A stretch of 64,000 nt of DNA from Muribaculum gordoncarteri. GTDB taxonomy: Bacteria; Bacteroidota; Bacteroidia; Bacteroidales; Muribaculaceae. Where the stretch lies: contig NZ_CP039393.1 in the NCBI RefSeq assembly GCF_004803695.1, positions 2,232,001 to 2,296,000 on the forward strand, written 5' to 3'. The notes under the pieces are model-generated. The model was not told the origin of the DNA and searched no databases. It saw only the letters and a list, made by a program, of their open reading frames with translations. Below are positions 1 through 8,159 of the stretch, piece by piece. Position numbers and translations under genes: made by a program. Positions within the stretch are counted from its first letter, which is position 1. Every line of letters begins with the position of its first letter.

Positions 1-1063
1 GTTTTGCCTCAAATTCCTTCATTGCGTCAACAAGCACCTTCACGCTCTCGATGGGAAGAGCATTGTAAAGCGATGCACGGAAACCGCCAACCGAACGGTG
101 ACCCTTGATGCCCACGATACCCTTGGTCGATGCAAAGTCGATGAACTCCTTGTCGAGTCCGTCATATTCGGGCTTCATTACGAAGCACACATTCATTATT
201 GAACGATCCTCGGGAGCAACGGTGCCTACAAACATCTTGCTTGAATCGATGGCCTCATAGAGAAGCTCGGCCTTGGCAAGGTCGCGACGCTCCATCTCCT
301 TTACGCCTCCGAGTTCCTTATAGTACTTGAGGGTCTGCAGTGCCGAGTAGATGGGCAGCACGGGAGGAGTGTTGAACATCGAGCCCTTCTTTACGTGGGT
401 GCGATAGTCAAGCATGGTGGGGATTGCGCGGTCTACGTGGCCGAGGGCATCCTCCTTGACAATCACGATGGTCACGCCGGCGGGAGCAAGATTCTTCTGA
501 GCTCCGGCATATATTACATCATACTTTGACACATCAACGGGACGGGAGAAGATGTCGCTCGACATGTCGGCTACCAAAGGCACCTTTACATCGGGATCGT
601 AACGCATCTCGGTTCCGTAGATGGTGTTATTTGAGGTGAAGTGGAAATAGTCCACATCATCGGGTACTACATAATTCTTGGGGATGTTGGTAAAGTTGGC
701 TTCCTTGCTTGACGCAACAACATCCACCTCTCCAAAAAGACGAGCCTCTTTGATGGCATTTGTCGCCCATGTTCCTGTTTCAAGATAGGCGGCTTTTTTC
801 TTCAACAAGTTATAAGGAACCATGCAGAATTGCATTGAAGCGCCTCCACCGAGGAAGAGGACATGATAGCCCTCGGGAACCTCAAGCAGCTCCTTGACGA
901 GGGCTTGGGCCTCATCCATAACTGCAACAAATTCCTTACTGCGGTGCGACACTTCAAGAATCGACAAACCTGTTCCCGCAAAGTCCTTGATGGCCTCGGC
1001 GGTGTTTTTGATAGTGTACTCACTCAGAATCGATGGTCCGGCATAAAAGTTATGCTTCTTCAT
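1..1063 (-). CDS. serC: Phosphoserine aminotransferase, C-terminal end beyond the window
   Basis: This enzyme converts 3-phosphohydroxypyruvate and glutamate to phosphoserine in serine synthesis and also serves pyridoxal phosphate synthesis. The reading frame begins [15 protein letters not shown], typical of the family. It holds the GGGASMQF phosphate-binding stretch and the cofactor lysine in [10 protein letters not shown]. About 354 codons are present and the frame is still open at the left edge, so only a few residues are missing. It is divergent from bioA, with a TAAATTTG box about 30 bases upstream of the ATG. Family assignment is secure. Confidence 0.95.
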   Translation of the reverse strand, partial: MKKHNFYAGPSILSEYTIKNTAEAIKDFAGTGLSILEVSHRSKEFVAVMDEAQALVKELLEVPEGYHVLFLGGGASMQFCMVPYNLLKKKAAYLETGTWATNAIKEARLFGEVDVVASSKEANFTNIPKNYVVPDDVDYFHFTSNNTIYGTEMRYDPDVKVPLVADMSSDIFSRPVDVSKYDVIYAGAQKNLAPAGVTIVIVKEDALGHVDRAIPTMLDYRTHVKKGSMFNTPPVLPIYSALQTLKYYKELGGVKEMERRDLAKAELLYEAIDSSKMFVGTVAPEDRSIMNVCFVMKPEYDGLDKEFIDFASTKGIVGIKGHRSVGGFRASLYNALPIESVKVLVDAMKEFEAK

Positions 1064-1094
1064 AATTTCTACGATATTTTAGGGGTTGTTTGCG

Positions 1095-1102
1095 CAAATT
1101 TA
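1095..1102 (-). promoter_or_regulatory. Putative serC promoter -7 element
   Basis: On the minus strand this reads TAAATTTG, matching the Bacteroidetes -7 consensus TAnnTTTG. It lies 32 bases before the serC ATG. I see no matching TTTG at the -33 position, so support is partial. Confidence 0.4.
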
Positions 1103-1238
1103 ATGATTTTAAATGGAGCGCATAACTAATTTGGAAAAAAAAACGCCTTAATTACTGAAATTTTTCCGTAAATGGCGAAAATAACTCACAATCCATCCCT
1201 AAATGACCATTTATCGCACATTTTTTAATTTCTTTCAG

Positions 1239-1246
1239 TAATTTTG
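1239..1246 (+). promoter_or_regulatory. Putative bioA promoter -7 element
   Basis: The sequence TAATTTTG matches TAnnTTTG. The more upstream in-frame ATG at 1244 lies inside this box, so it would precede the transcript start and cannot be the usual initiator. This supports the ATG at 1280 as the bioA start. No clear -33 TTTG is seen. Confidence 0.5.
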
Positions 1247-1279
1247 CAATACATTCTGTATTCTCAAAACAACCCCACC

Positions 1280-2563
1280 ATGACCAATCAGGAAATCGTA
1301 TATGACAACTGGGACCGCGAACACCTGTGGCACCCCTACACTTCAACCATAAATCCATTGCCCACCTACAAGGTCGACTCGGCCCACGGAACTACAATCA
1401 AGCTCGTCGACGGCACCGAACTCATCGACGGAATGTCATCGTGGTGGGCCGTGATACACGGCTACAACAATCCACGCATAAACGAAGCCATAACCCGACA
1501 GTGTGAAAAGATGTCACACGTGATGTTTGGCGGTTTGACCCATGAACCGGCAATCGAGCTGGGGAAGCTGCTGCTCGAAATTGTGCCGCCGTCGATGAAC
1601 AACATCTTCTACGCCGACTCGGGCTCGGTGGCCGTCGAAGTGGCCATGAAGATGGCGATACAGGCTGCGGTGTCACGCAGCGGCAACCACGAGAAGAGCA
1701 ACTTCGTCACCATCCGTTCGGGTTATCACGGCGACACTTGGAATGCAATGAGCGTCTGCGACCCCGTGACGGGAATGCACGGAGCATTCGGCCCGGCTCT
1801 TCCCATTCGTTACTTCGTTCCCGCGCCTGAAATCGGGTTCTACGACGAGTGGCGTCCCGAAACGATGGCTCCGCTTGAAAAGACCCTCGCCGAGCACCAC
1901 GACTCCATTGCCGCACTGATTCTCGAGCCTGTAGTGCAGGGTGCGGGAGGAATGCGATTCTACCATCCGCAATATCTCGTCGAGGCTCGCCGCCTCTGCG
2001 ACCGTTACGGCGTATACCTGATATTTGACGAAATAGCCACCGGATTCTGGCGCACAGGCCGCCGCTTTGCCTGGGAATGGGCAGGAGTGGAGCCCGACAT
2101 AATGTGCATAGGCAAGGGCTTGACCGCCGGCTACCTCACCATGAGCGCAGTGCTCACGTCCAAGGATGTGGCCGACACCATTTCACGCGGCGAGGCCGGA
2201 GTGCTCATGCACGGCCCCACATTCATGGGCAATCCGCTGGCATGCGCCATAGCCATTGAGTCGATCAAGATGCTCAACGAGCAGGACATGGCATCGCGCA
2301 TCAGCCACATCGAAAGCCTGCTGAAGCAGGAGCTGGCTCCCGCCGCGTCCAACGAGCGAGTGAAGGATGTGCGCGTACTCGGTGCTATCGGAGTCGTGGA
2401 GATGAACGACCCCGTCAATGTAGGCGAATTTCAGAAACGGTGCGTCGAAAAGGGAATATGGGTGCGCCCCTTCGGCCGTAATGTCTACATCATGCCTCCT
2501 TATATAATAAAGGACGACGACCTGAGGACACTATGCCGCAGAATGATCGAGATTCTGCCCTGA
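1280..2563 (+). CDS. bioA: Adenosylmethionine-8-amino-7-oxononanoate aminotransferase
   Basis: BioA transfers an amino group from S-adenosylmethionine to 8-amino-7-oxononanoate, making 7,8-diaminopelargonic acid for biotin synthesis. The protein has about 427 residues, normal for the family. Visible marks are the N-terminal HLWHPYTS motif, the active-site stretch [22 protein letters not shown], and the cofactor lysine in [10 protein letters not shown] (about residue 279). I chose the second ATG because the first lies within the -7 promoter box, and [20 protein letters not shown] is the usual beginning. The other biotin genes (bioF, bioGC, bioD) lie 25.6 kb away, beyond the PUL. The gene faces the HTCS convergently with only 56 bases between them. 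Confidence 0.96.
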   Translation: MTNQEIVYDNWDREHLWHPYTSTINPLPTYKVDSAHGTTIKLVDGTELIDGMSSWWAVIHGYNNPRINEAITRQCEKMSHVMFGGLTHEPAIELGKLLLEIVPPSMNNIFYADSGSVAVEVAMKMAIQAAVSRSGNHEKSNFVTIRSGYHGDTWNAMSVCDPVTGMHGAFGPALPIRYFVPAPEIGFYDEWRPETMAPLEKTLAEHHDSIAALILEPVVQGAGGMRFYHPQYLVEARRLCDRYGVYLIFDEIATGFWRTGRRFAWEWAGVEPDIMCIGKGLTAGYLTMSAVLTSKDVADTISRGEAGVLMHGPTFMGNPLACAIAIESIKMLNEQDMASRISHIESLLKQELAPAASNERVKDVRVLGAIGVVEMNDPVNVGEFQKRCVEKGIWVRPFGRNVYIMPPYIIKDDDLRTLCRRMIEILP

Positions 2564-2619
2564 AGAAAATCACTCAACAATTGACCGTCCTGCCGTTAAC
2601 ATTTATTGTCGAACCGGCT

Positions 2620-5600
2620 CTAAAGCGAGTGTGGCGTGAACTCTCCGGGCTTCATGCCAAACTGCCGCTGGAAACACTTTGAGAAATATGACGAACTGTT
2701 GAAGCCGACCATGTAGCATATTTCGTTGATGCGGTACTTGTTTTCGGCAAGAAGCTTTGCCGCCTTCTTAAGGCGCGTCAGCTGTATCAGTTCATTGGGC
2801 GTGACATTGGCAAGAGTCTTTATTTTGGCATATAGACCCGATCGGCTTATGCCCATGCGGTTGGCAAGGAAATCGACCGACAGCTCCGGATTGGAGAAGT
2901 TCTCCTCTATTATATTGGTGAGCTGCGTCAGGAACTGGTCGTCGACCGGGTTGGGCGCAATCGTGTTTATAGGCTCAAGAGGTGTCTGCGAGAATTTCTC
3001 ACGCAGAAGCTTACGCATCTCTACAAGGTTGTGTATGCGCGCCTCAAGATAGTTGACCGAGAAGGGTTTCTCCACATAAGCGTCAGCTCCGCAGTTCAAT
3101 CCCTCTATCTTTGAGAAGTTATCGGTCTTTGCCGTAAGCAGGATAAACGGAATGTGACTGTAATTGCAGTCGCTTCTCACCGCACGGCACAATTCGACTC
3201 CGTTCATCACCGGCATCATCCAGTCGCTCACAATGAGCGCCACTTCGTGACGCGACAGCTTGTCAATCGCCTCCTTGCCGTTGACAGCCGTCACCACCTC
3301 GTAGTCGGAGTTGAAGTTGCTCGTGATGAACTGAAGCATCTCCTCGTTATCGTCGACAATCAGCATCACGGGACGCGACACATCGTTGACGCTCCCGTCG
3401 ATTGCACGCGAATATCCCTTATCCTCGGCGGGCGACATGATGTCGTTGCCGGCCGATGCCGTCACGCCCTCCTGCCTGAGCGGCAAGGTGACGATGAATG
3501 TCGCGCCGTTACCGAGCGACGACTCAACCTTTATTTCACCCTTGTGGGCCTCGACCACACTCTGCACTATGCTCAATCCAAGTCCCGTGCCACCCTTCGA
3601 CTCACGTGTATCGTCCATTACCTGGAAGAAGGGCTTGAATATCTTCTCCTGATTGTCACGGCTGATTCCCACACCGTTGTCCGACACCGATATGGTGAAC
3701 CTCCCCTGCCCCTCGTCGGCATGACAGGCGATGACAATGCGGTCTTTCATGTATTTGCGCGCGTTGTTGAGCAGATTGCTCACAAGCTTGGTCAACGCCT
3801 CGGCGTCGACATCGGCCTCGATGTCACGCTCCCCGCACTCCACCACAAGCTTGCCGCCCATCTGCTCTATCGACGGAGCGAAACGCTCGGCCACAGCCGT
3901 GACAAGATTGGTCACGTTCTGCCTGCTGAACGTAACGGTGAATCCGTTTTGCTCAACCTTCTTGAAGTCGAGCAACTGGTTTACGAGAAAGAGCAGTCGC
4001 TGACTGTTGCGATTGATTATATTCAGGTCATCGCGAACAGTCGGCGACAACTCGCCGGGCGAACGCATTATTTTCTCCAGCGGCCCGATTATCAGTGACA
4101 CAGGCGTCCTGATTTCGTGCGCTATCATAGTGAAGAATGACAGTTTGGCCTGATACACCTCTTTCTCCTTGTTGGCGCTGACACGGCTCAGCTCCACCTT
4201 GTGCTGCTTGTCGTAGTAACGCAGCAACAGGCGAATCAACAGGAATATCAATCCCAATGCAATAAGCACATAGAGAATCTTCATCGGAATCGAGGCATAC
4301 CATGGAGGCAATATCTTGATGTGGAGCGTGATGCCCTCCTCATTCCACAGGTTGTCATTGTTGGAGGCCTGCACAATCATCTTGTAGTTGCCCGGAGGCA
4401 GGTTGGTATAGGTGGCACGGTTGTCGCTGCCGGCATTTATCCATGTCTTGTCGAAGCCGTCGAGCTTGTAACGCAGATGATTCTTGGACGGATTAACGTA
4501 ACTCAGCGCCGAGAAGCTCAGACTGAACAGATAGTCCTCATGCGACAGCTCGATGCGCTCGACACTGTTGAGCGACTTGGGAAGTCGCGAATCGCCCACC
4601 TCAACCACCGAGTTGACAACATCAAGCTCGGTAAACGCCACAGGTGGCATTGTCTGGTTAGGGCGTATCTGATAGGGATAGAACATGTTAAGGCCCTTGA
4701 TCGTACCGAGATAGATGCACCCGCTCGAAGTCTTGAGTCCGGCATTCAGCATGAACTGATTGTTGGACAGTCCATCAAATGTCGTAAACAGTTCGGAACT
4801 GCCGTCGACCAGCGAATACCTCACAAGCCCGTTGCTTGTCGTGAGCCACAATGAATTCTGGTCCTCGATGACCGAGAACACTATTTTACTCGGCACATCG
4901 CCTATATTGATAATCTCAAAACTGTCGCGCTCGGGCACGTAACGGCACAGGCCGTTGGCCGTAGCCACCCACATCCGGCCTCGCGAGTCAATCGTAGTGC
5001 AGTTGACATGGTTGTGAGGCAGCGCACCCTCGTCACTGGAGAAGCGATAGTTTTTCCACACCCGGTGACGCGTGTCGTAGCGGAACAACCCCTTGCCCTG
5101 AGTCGAGAACCACAGGTTGCCCAAAGCATCCTGGTCGATGTCGATAGTCATAGCCCCAAGACTGCGCACACGCTTGAAATTGTCGGCTTCGCGGTCATAG
5201 AGGTTTATCATGTCCATCGTCGCCACCCATATATTGCGGTCACGGTCACGGTATATGGCATAGCTGCTCCAGCCGTCGAGCGAACTGTCGTCGCCCTCAC
5301 GGGGATAGTAGTGACGCATCAGGTGGGTCTTGATGTTGTAGACACCCACACCGGTTGTATAAGTGCCTATCCACAGGTCGTCGTCGTCGAGGCACAGCGC
5401 ATGCACGTTGTTGTTAAACGGCACGGCACCGGTCGAGGGCAGCGCAACGTGACTGTAGCGTCCCGTCGAAGGTGTGTAGTAACACAATCCGCCGTCATCC
5501 GACGCTATCCACACATTACCCATGCCGTCCTCGCAAAATCCCGATATGATGTCACCGCTCACCGAGTTGACAAATCGCGAGTGACGATGAGCGTTAAACT

Positions 5601-6627
5601 GCTTCAGATCGGGTGCCAGATAATTGACACCGCCGTAGAAAGTGCCTATCCACATTCCGTCCTCGCGGTCACGCAGTATGGGATAGACAAACTGGTCAGA
5701 CAACGACCGGCCGTCGAGCTCGTCATTCTTATATAGATTGTATTCGCCGCTCTTGGGATTGAACACCGTCAATCCGGCATCGGAGCCTATGTAGAGCACA
5801 TCGTTGCTCCCTGCGGTTATCGAGTGGATGTGAACCAGCCCCCTGTCGGCACCGGAATGCAGCGCGGCATCGGCCTCGCCCGTAAAAGGATCGAAACGGA
5901 AAAGTCCCGAGTCCCACATTCCTATCCACATGTTGTGGGCCTCATCCTCGGCCATGGCCACTGCAATTACGTGAAGCGGCCGGCCGTCGAGAGTGAGCTG
6001 CAACGGCTTGAACGTGTCGTCGCTCTTGTTCAGCTTAAAGAGTATTCCCCGTCCCTGGTTGCCCATGACCCACACATCGTTACGTGAGTCGACATAGACC
6101 TTGCCCACCATATTGGAGAGCTGCGGAAACTCGTAGTTAACCACATCGCCGGTGACGCTGTTCACCTTAAACACGCCGTTGCCGGCCACGGCAAGCCACA
6201 GGTTGCCGTCCTTGTCCGATGTCATGTCACGCACGTAGGAGTCTATGCGGCTTCTGCACGCAGGAGCATAGTTCAACACGGGAGTAAGAATCTTTTCGGT
6301 TTCAGGATCGTAATAAAATAGCTGTGTGTCAACGCCTATCCATATCTTGCCGTCAAGCTCATGCATCTGCGACACAAAATCGTCCTGAGAATGCTTGCCC
6401 TCCAACTTGCTTAACGAGAATACCTTGAAACGCTGACCGTCAAAGCGCACAAGGCCGCCGTCGGTGGCAAACCAGATGAAGCCGCGGCTGTCCTGCATGA
6501 TGTCACGCACGCAGTTTGACGGCAATCCGTTGTCGGTCGTGTAGTGACGGAACGCAAGATTACTCCCCGAAGCAAGAGCCGCAAGCGACATCAAGCCGGC
6601 AATGAATAGTAGGCACAATTTTTTCAT
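2620..6627 (-). CDS. Hybrid two-component system sensor/regulator (HTCS) of the PUL
   Basis: This 1335-residue inner-membrane protein combines sensor kinase and transcription factor. It has a signal peptide (1-20), a large periplasmic region of beta-propeller repeats (about 30-690) and a Y_Y_Y domain (about 712-776). One membrane helix follows (782-804), then a HisKA domain with phospho-acceptor His837 in MIAHEIRTP and an ATPase domain (GGTGLGLSIV). A receiver domain with Asp1135 in VSDWMMP and an AraC-type DNA-binding domain (about 1235-1335) end the protein. Family members bind oligosaccharides in the periplasm and activate the neighbouring PUL. It is the only regulator in this locus, so the paired repeats at 20261-20353 are its likely binding sites. 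It has its own TATCTTTG box 23 bases upstream. Confidence 0.95.
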   Translation of the reverse strand: MKKLCLLFIAGLMSLAALASGSNLAFRHYTTDNGLPSNCVRDIMQDSRGFIWFATDGGLVRFDGQRFKVFSLSKLEGKHSQDDFVSQMHELDGKIWIGVDTQLFYYDPETEKILTPVLNYAPACRSRIDSYVRDMTSDKDGNLWLAVAGNGVFKVNSVTGDVVNYEFPQLSNMVGKVYVDSRNDVWVMGNQGRGILFKLNKSDDTFKPLQLTLDGRPLHVIAVAMAEDEAHNMWIGMWDSGLFRFDPFTGEADAALHSGADRGLVHIHSITAGSNDVLYIGSDAGLTVFNPKSGEYNLYKNDELDGRSLSDQFVYPILRDREDGMWIGTFYGGVNYLAPDLKQFNAHRHSRFVNSVSGDIISGFCEDGMGNVWIASDDGGLCYYTPSTGRYSHVALPSTGAVPFNNNVHALCLDDDDLWIGTYTTGVGVYNIKTHLMRHYYPREGDDSSLDGWSSYAIYRDRDRNIWVATMDMINLYDREADNFKRVRSLGAMTIDIDQDALGNLWFSTQGKGLFRYDTRHRVWKNYRFSSDEGALPHNHVNCTTIDSRGRMWVATANGLCRYVPERDSFEIINIGDVPSKIVFSVIEDQNSLWLTTSNGLVRYSLVDGSSELFTTFDGLSNNQFMLNAGLKTSSGCIYLGTIKGLNMFYPYQIRPNQTMPPVAFTELDVVNSVVEVGDSRLPKSLNSVERIELSHEDYLFSLSFSALSYVNPSKNHLRYKLDGFDKTWINAGSDNRATYTNLPPGNYKMIVQASNNDNLWNEEGITLHIKILPPWYASIPMKILYVLIALGLIFLLIRLLLRYYDKQHKVELSRVSANKEKEVYQAKLSFFTMIAHEIRTPVSLIIGPLEKIMRSPGELSPTVRDDLNIINRNSQRLLFLVNQLLDFKKVEQNGFTVTFSRQNVTNLVTAVAERFAPSIEQMGGKLVVECGERDIEADVDAEALTKLVSNLLNNARKYMKDRIVIACHADEGQGRFTISVSDNGVGISRDNQEKIFKPFFQVMDDTRESKGGTGLGLSIVQSVVEAHKGEIKVESSLGNGATFIVTLPLRQEGVTASAGNDIMSPAEDKGYSRAIDGSVNDVSRPVMLIVDDNEEMLQFITSNFNSDYEVVTAVNGKEAIDKLSRHEVALIVSDWMMPVMNGVELCRAVRSDCNYSHIPFILLTAKTDNFSKIEGLNCGADAYVEKPFSVNYLEARIHNLVEMRKLLREKFSQTPLEPINTIAPNPVDDQFLTQLTNIIEENFSNPELSVDFLANRMGISRSGLYAKIKTLANVTPNELIQLTRLKKAAKLLAENKYRINEICYMVGFNSSSYFSKCFQRQFGMKPGEFTPHSL

Positions 6628-6649
6628 CAGTCAATGTTAAGGCTAAAAC

Positions 6650-6657
6650 CAAAGATA
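6650..6657 (-). promoter_or_regulatory. Putative HTCS gene promoter -7 element
   Basis: The minus strand reads TATCTTTG, a full match to TAnnTTTG, 23 bases before the ATG. No convincing -33 TTTG was found. It suggests the regulator is expressed separately from the PUL structural genes. Confidence 0.4.
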
Positions 6658-6703
6658 GGAATATTTACACAGATATTAAGGTCACACTCACTTCAACCAC
6701 GCG

Positions 6704-8026
6704 TCACTTCCTCAATGCCGTGCCCGAAAGCTTGATGCTGTAGGGCCACTGCGCGTCAACCTCATTGTTGTCGCGACCGTGAGGATTCATCCAGTGTTCG
6801 GCAGGCGCACCCATGACCACGAGCCACAGATGGGCGAGCTGCTTGTCAGCGGGCGCGGTGTACTCGATGCGTCCGTGACGGTCACGCTTCATCTCGCCGT
6901 AGGTGGCATTGCCGTCAACATCCACGGCCACAAGTCCGTAACGCCAGCCCGCCTTTGCCACATTGACGCTGTTGTAGCCCTTGCGGCCGGCCTCGCCCTT
7001 GAAGTCGACAGTCACCTTCTTGCCCGGAGCCGGCACCTCAAGCGCAATGGCGTTGAAGCCGTAGTTCTCGGGACAGTTTGACGGAGCCACACGGTAACGC
7101 CCTCCGGCATCCACCATATCGGTATGCCATAGGTTGGCGTAGGGGCGCATATTGTCACGCACGCGGTCGATGTCCCAGTTTATCAGTCGGCGCTGCATCA
7201 TAAACATCTCGTCGTTAAACTCATCCTGCGTCATGCCGTTGATGCGCTTGTAGGTGATTACAGGGTCCTCGCCGCGCTTTCCCTGGCGGAACAGTTCGGC
7301 GATTATGGGTCGGCCGTGCTTCTCGCCCCACAGTTCAAGCACGTAGGGTGAGCGGTATATGTTGTCGAGGTGAAGAAATGCCTTGTGAGTGCCGTCACGG
7401 TAGGCGTTCAGGTGATAGTTCTCGTCGGTGGGCCAGTCGGGGTTGACCTGCCACAGCATCCACTGCGACGCCATCTCGAAGAATCCGCTTCCGCCCCAGC
7501 CTTCGCCCTCGCCGTCACACGACACCTGCGACTGGAACGAGTGGCCCAGCTCATGGGCTATGCAGTTGAGCTTTTTGTCCTGCACACGGTTGGGAGCTAT
7601 CCACAACGCGCCTATCTCGCCGTCATAGTCGCCGCCGTAGGCCGTGCCCTCAAGCGAGTAGTCGAGCATCACCATCATGCGATACTTGTCGGCCTTGGTG
7701 CCCGGCTTGACGAAAGCGAGGTCATTGTAGAAAAACTTGTAGAACGACTCCAGCCGGTCGAGCAGATTGGCAAGGTCCACCTTCATGTCATGTCCCTCAA
7801 GGTCGGGAGCGGTGGCGATGTTGCCGCCAAATCCGGGAGCCCAGAAAAGCACGATGTTGTCGGTGCAGGCCATGCGGTCGTAGCTCCACTTCGACGCAGG
7901 GTCGGTGAAGTCATTGGCACGCAGCTCCTTGGGTAGATATATGCTCTTGCCTTTATATTCGGTCACCTCGGCCGTGAGCTGAAGCGACGACAGCAAAACA
8001 GCTGCCAAAACAAATTGCTTGATCAT
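6704..8026 (-). CDS. Secreted HExxH metallopeptidase-like protein (DUF6055-type)
   Basis: The protein has about 440 residues and a cleavable signal peptide (MIKQFVLAAVLLSSLQLTAE). Its core carries the zinc-binding motif HELGH at 158-162, with a likely third ligand Glu184 in FFEMASQW, the gluzincin pattern. A C-terminal beta-rich domain follows (about 300-440). It is a clear paralogue of the lipoprotein encoded at 8160-10490, sharing HE(L/I)GHSFQ, the downstream E..AQW/ASQW motif and QWPY(S/T)I near the end. Unlike that paralogue it lacks a lipobox, BACON domain and extra C-terminal module. The upstream ATG at 8068 is rejected because a -7 box lies between the two starts. Peptidase activity is inferred from the motif; the DUF6055 name is from memory. 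Confidence 0.8.
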   Translation of the reverse strand: MIKQFVLAAVLLSSLQLTAEVTEYKGKSIYLPKELRANDFTDPASKWSYDRMACTDNIVLFWAPGFGGNIATAPDLEGHDMKVDLANLLDRLESFYKFFYNDLAFVKPGTKADKYRMMVMLDYSLEGTAYGGDYDGEIGALWIAPNRVQDKKLNCIAHELGHSFQSQVSCDGEGEGWGGSGFFEMASQWMLWQVNPDWPTDENYHLNAYRDGTHKAFLHLDNIYRSPYVLELWGEKHGRPIIAELFRQGKRGEDPVITYKRINGMTQDEFNDEMFMMQRRLINWDIDRVRDNMRPYANLWHTDMVDAGGRYRVAPSNCPENYGFNAIALEVPAPGKKVTVDFKGEAGRKGYNSVNVAKAGWRYGLVAVDVDGNATYGEMKRDRHGRIEYTAPADKQLAHLWLVVMGAPAEHWMNPHGRDNNEVDAQWPYSIKLSGTALRK

Positions 8027-8047
8027 GAATTTTCGTGTTACACAATT

Positions 8048-8055
8048 CAAAGATA
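8048..8055 (-). promoter_or_regulatory. Putative promoter -7 element of the secreted metallopeptidase-like gene
   Basis: The minus strand reads TATCTTTG, matching TAnnTTTG. It lies 22 bases before the chosen ATG and downstream of the terminator that closes the SusC/SusD operon. The gene is therefore probably a separate transcription unit. Confidence 0.5.
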
Positions 8056-8080
8056 ATGTAATTTTCATTAATTAGAAAAT

Positions 8081-8121
8081 GAAAAAAGGAGGTATTGCAA
8101 GGTTGCCCCGCAATACCTCCT
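8081..8121 (-). terminator. Rho-independent terminator of the SusC/SusD operon
   Basis: A perfect 11-bp stem (GGAGGTATTGC with its complement, 8088-8098 and 8110-8120) encloses an 11-base loop. On the minus strand it is followed by six T residues. It lies 39 bases past the end of the lipoprotein gene and marks the end of the leftward PUL operon. Confidence 0.88.
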
Positions 8122-8159
8122 CAACCTTAGAAATAAATACCGACATTAAATATGCCTAA

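Noticed and set aside
3154-4098. Open frame of 314 codons antisense to the HTCS
   Set aside because: It runs opposite to a gene with clear kinase and receiver motifs, has low-complexity histidine/arginine content and no recognisable domain.
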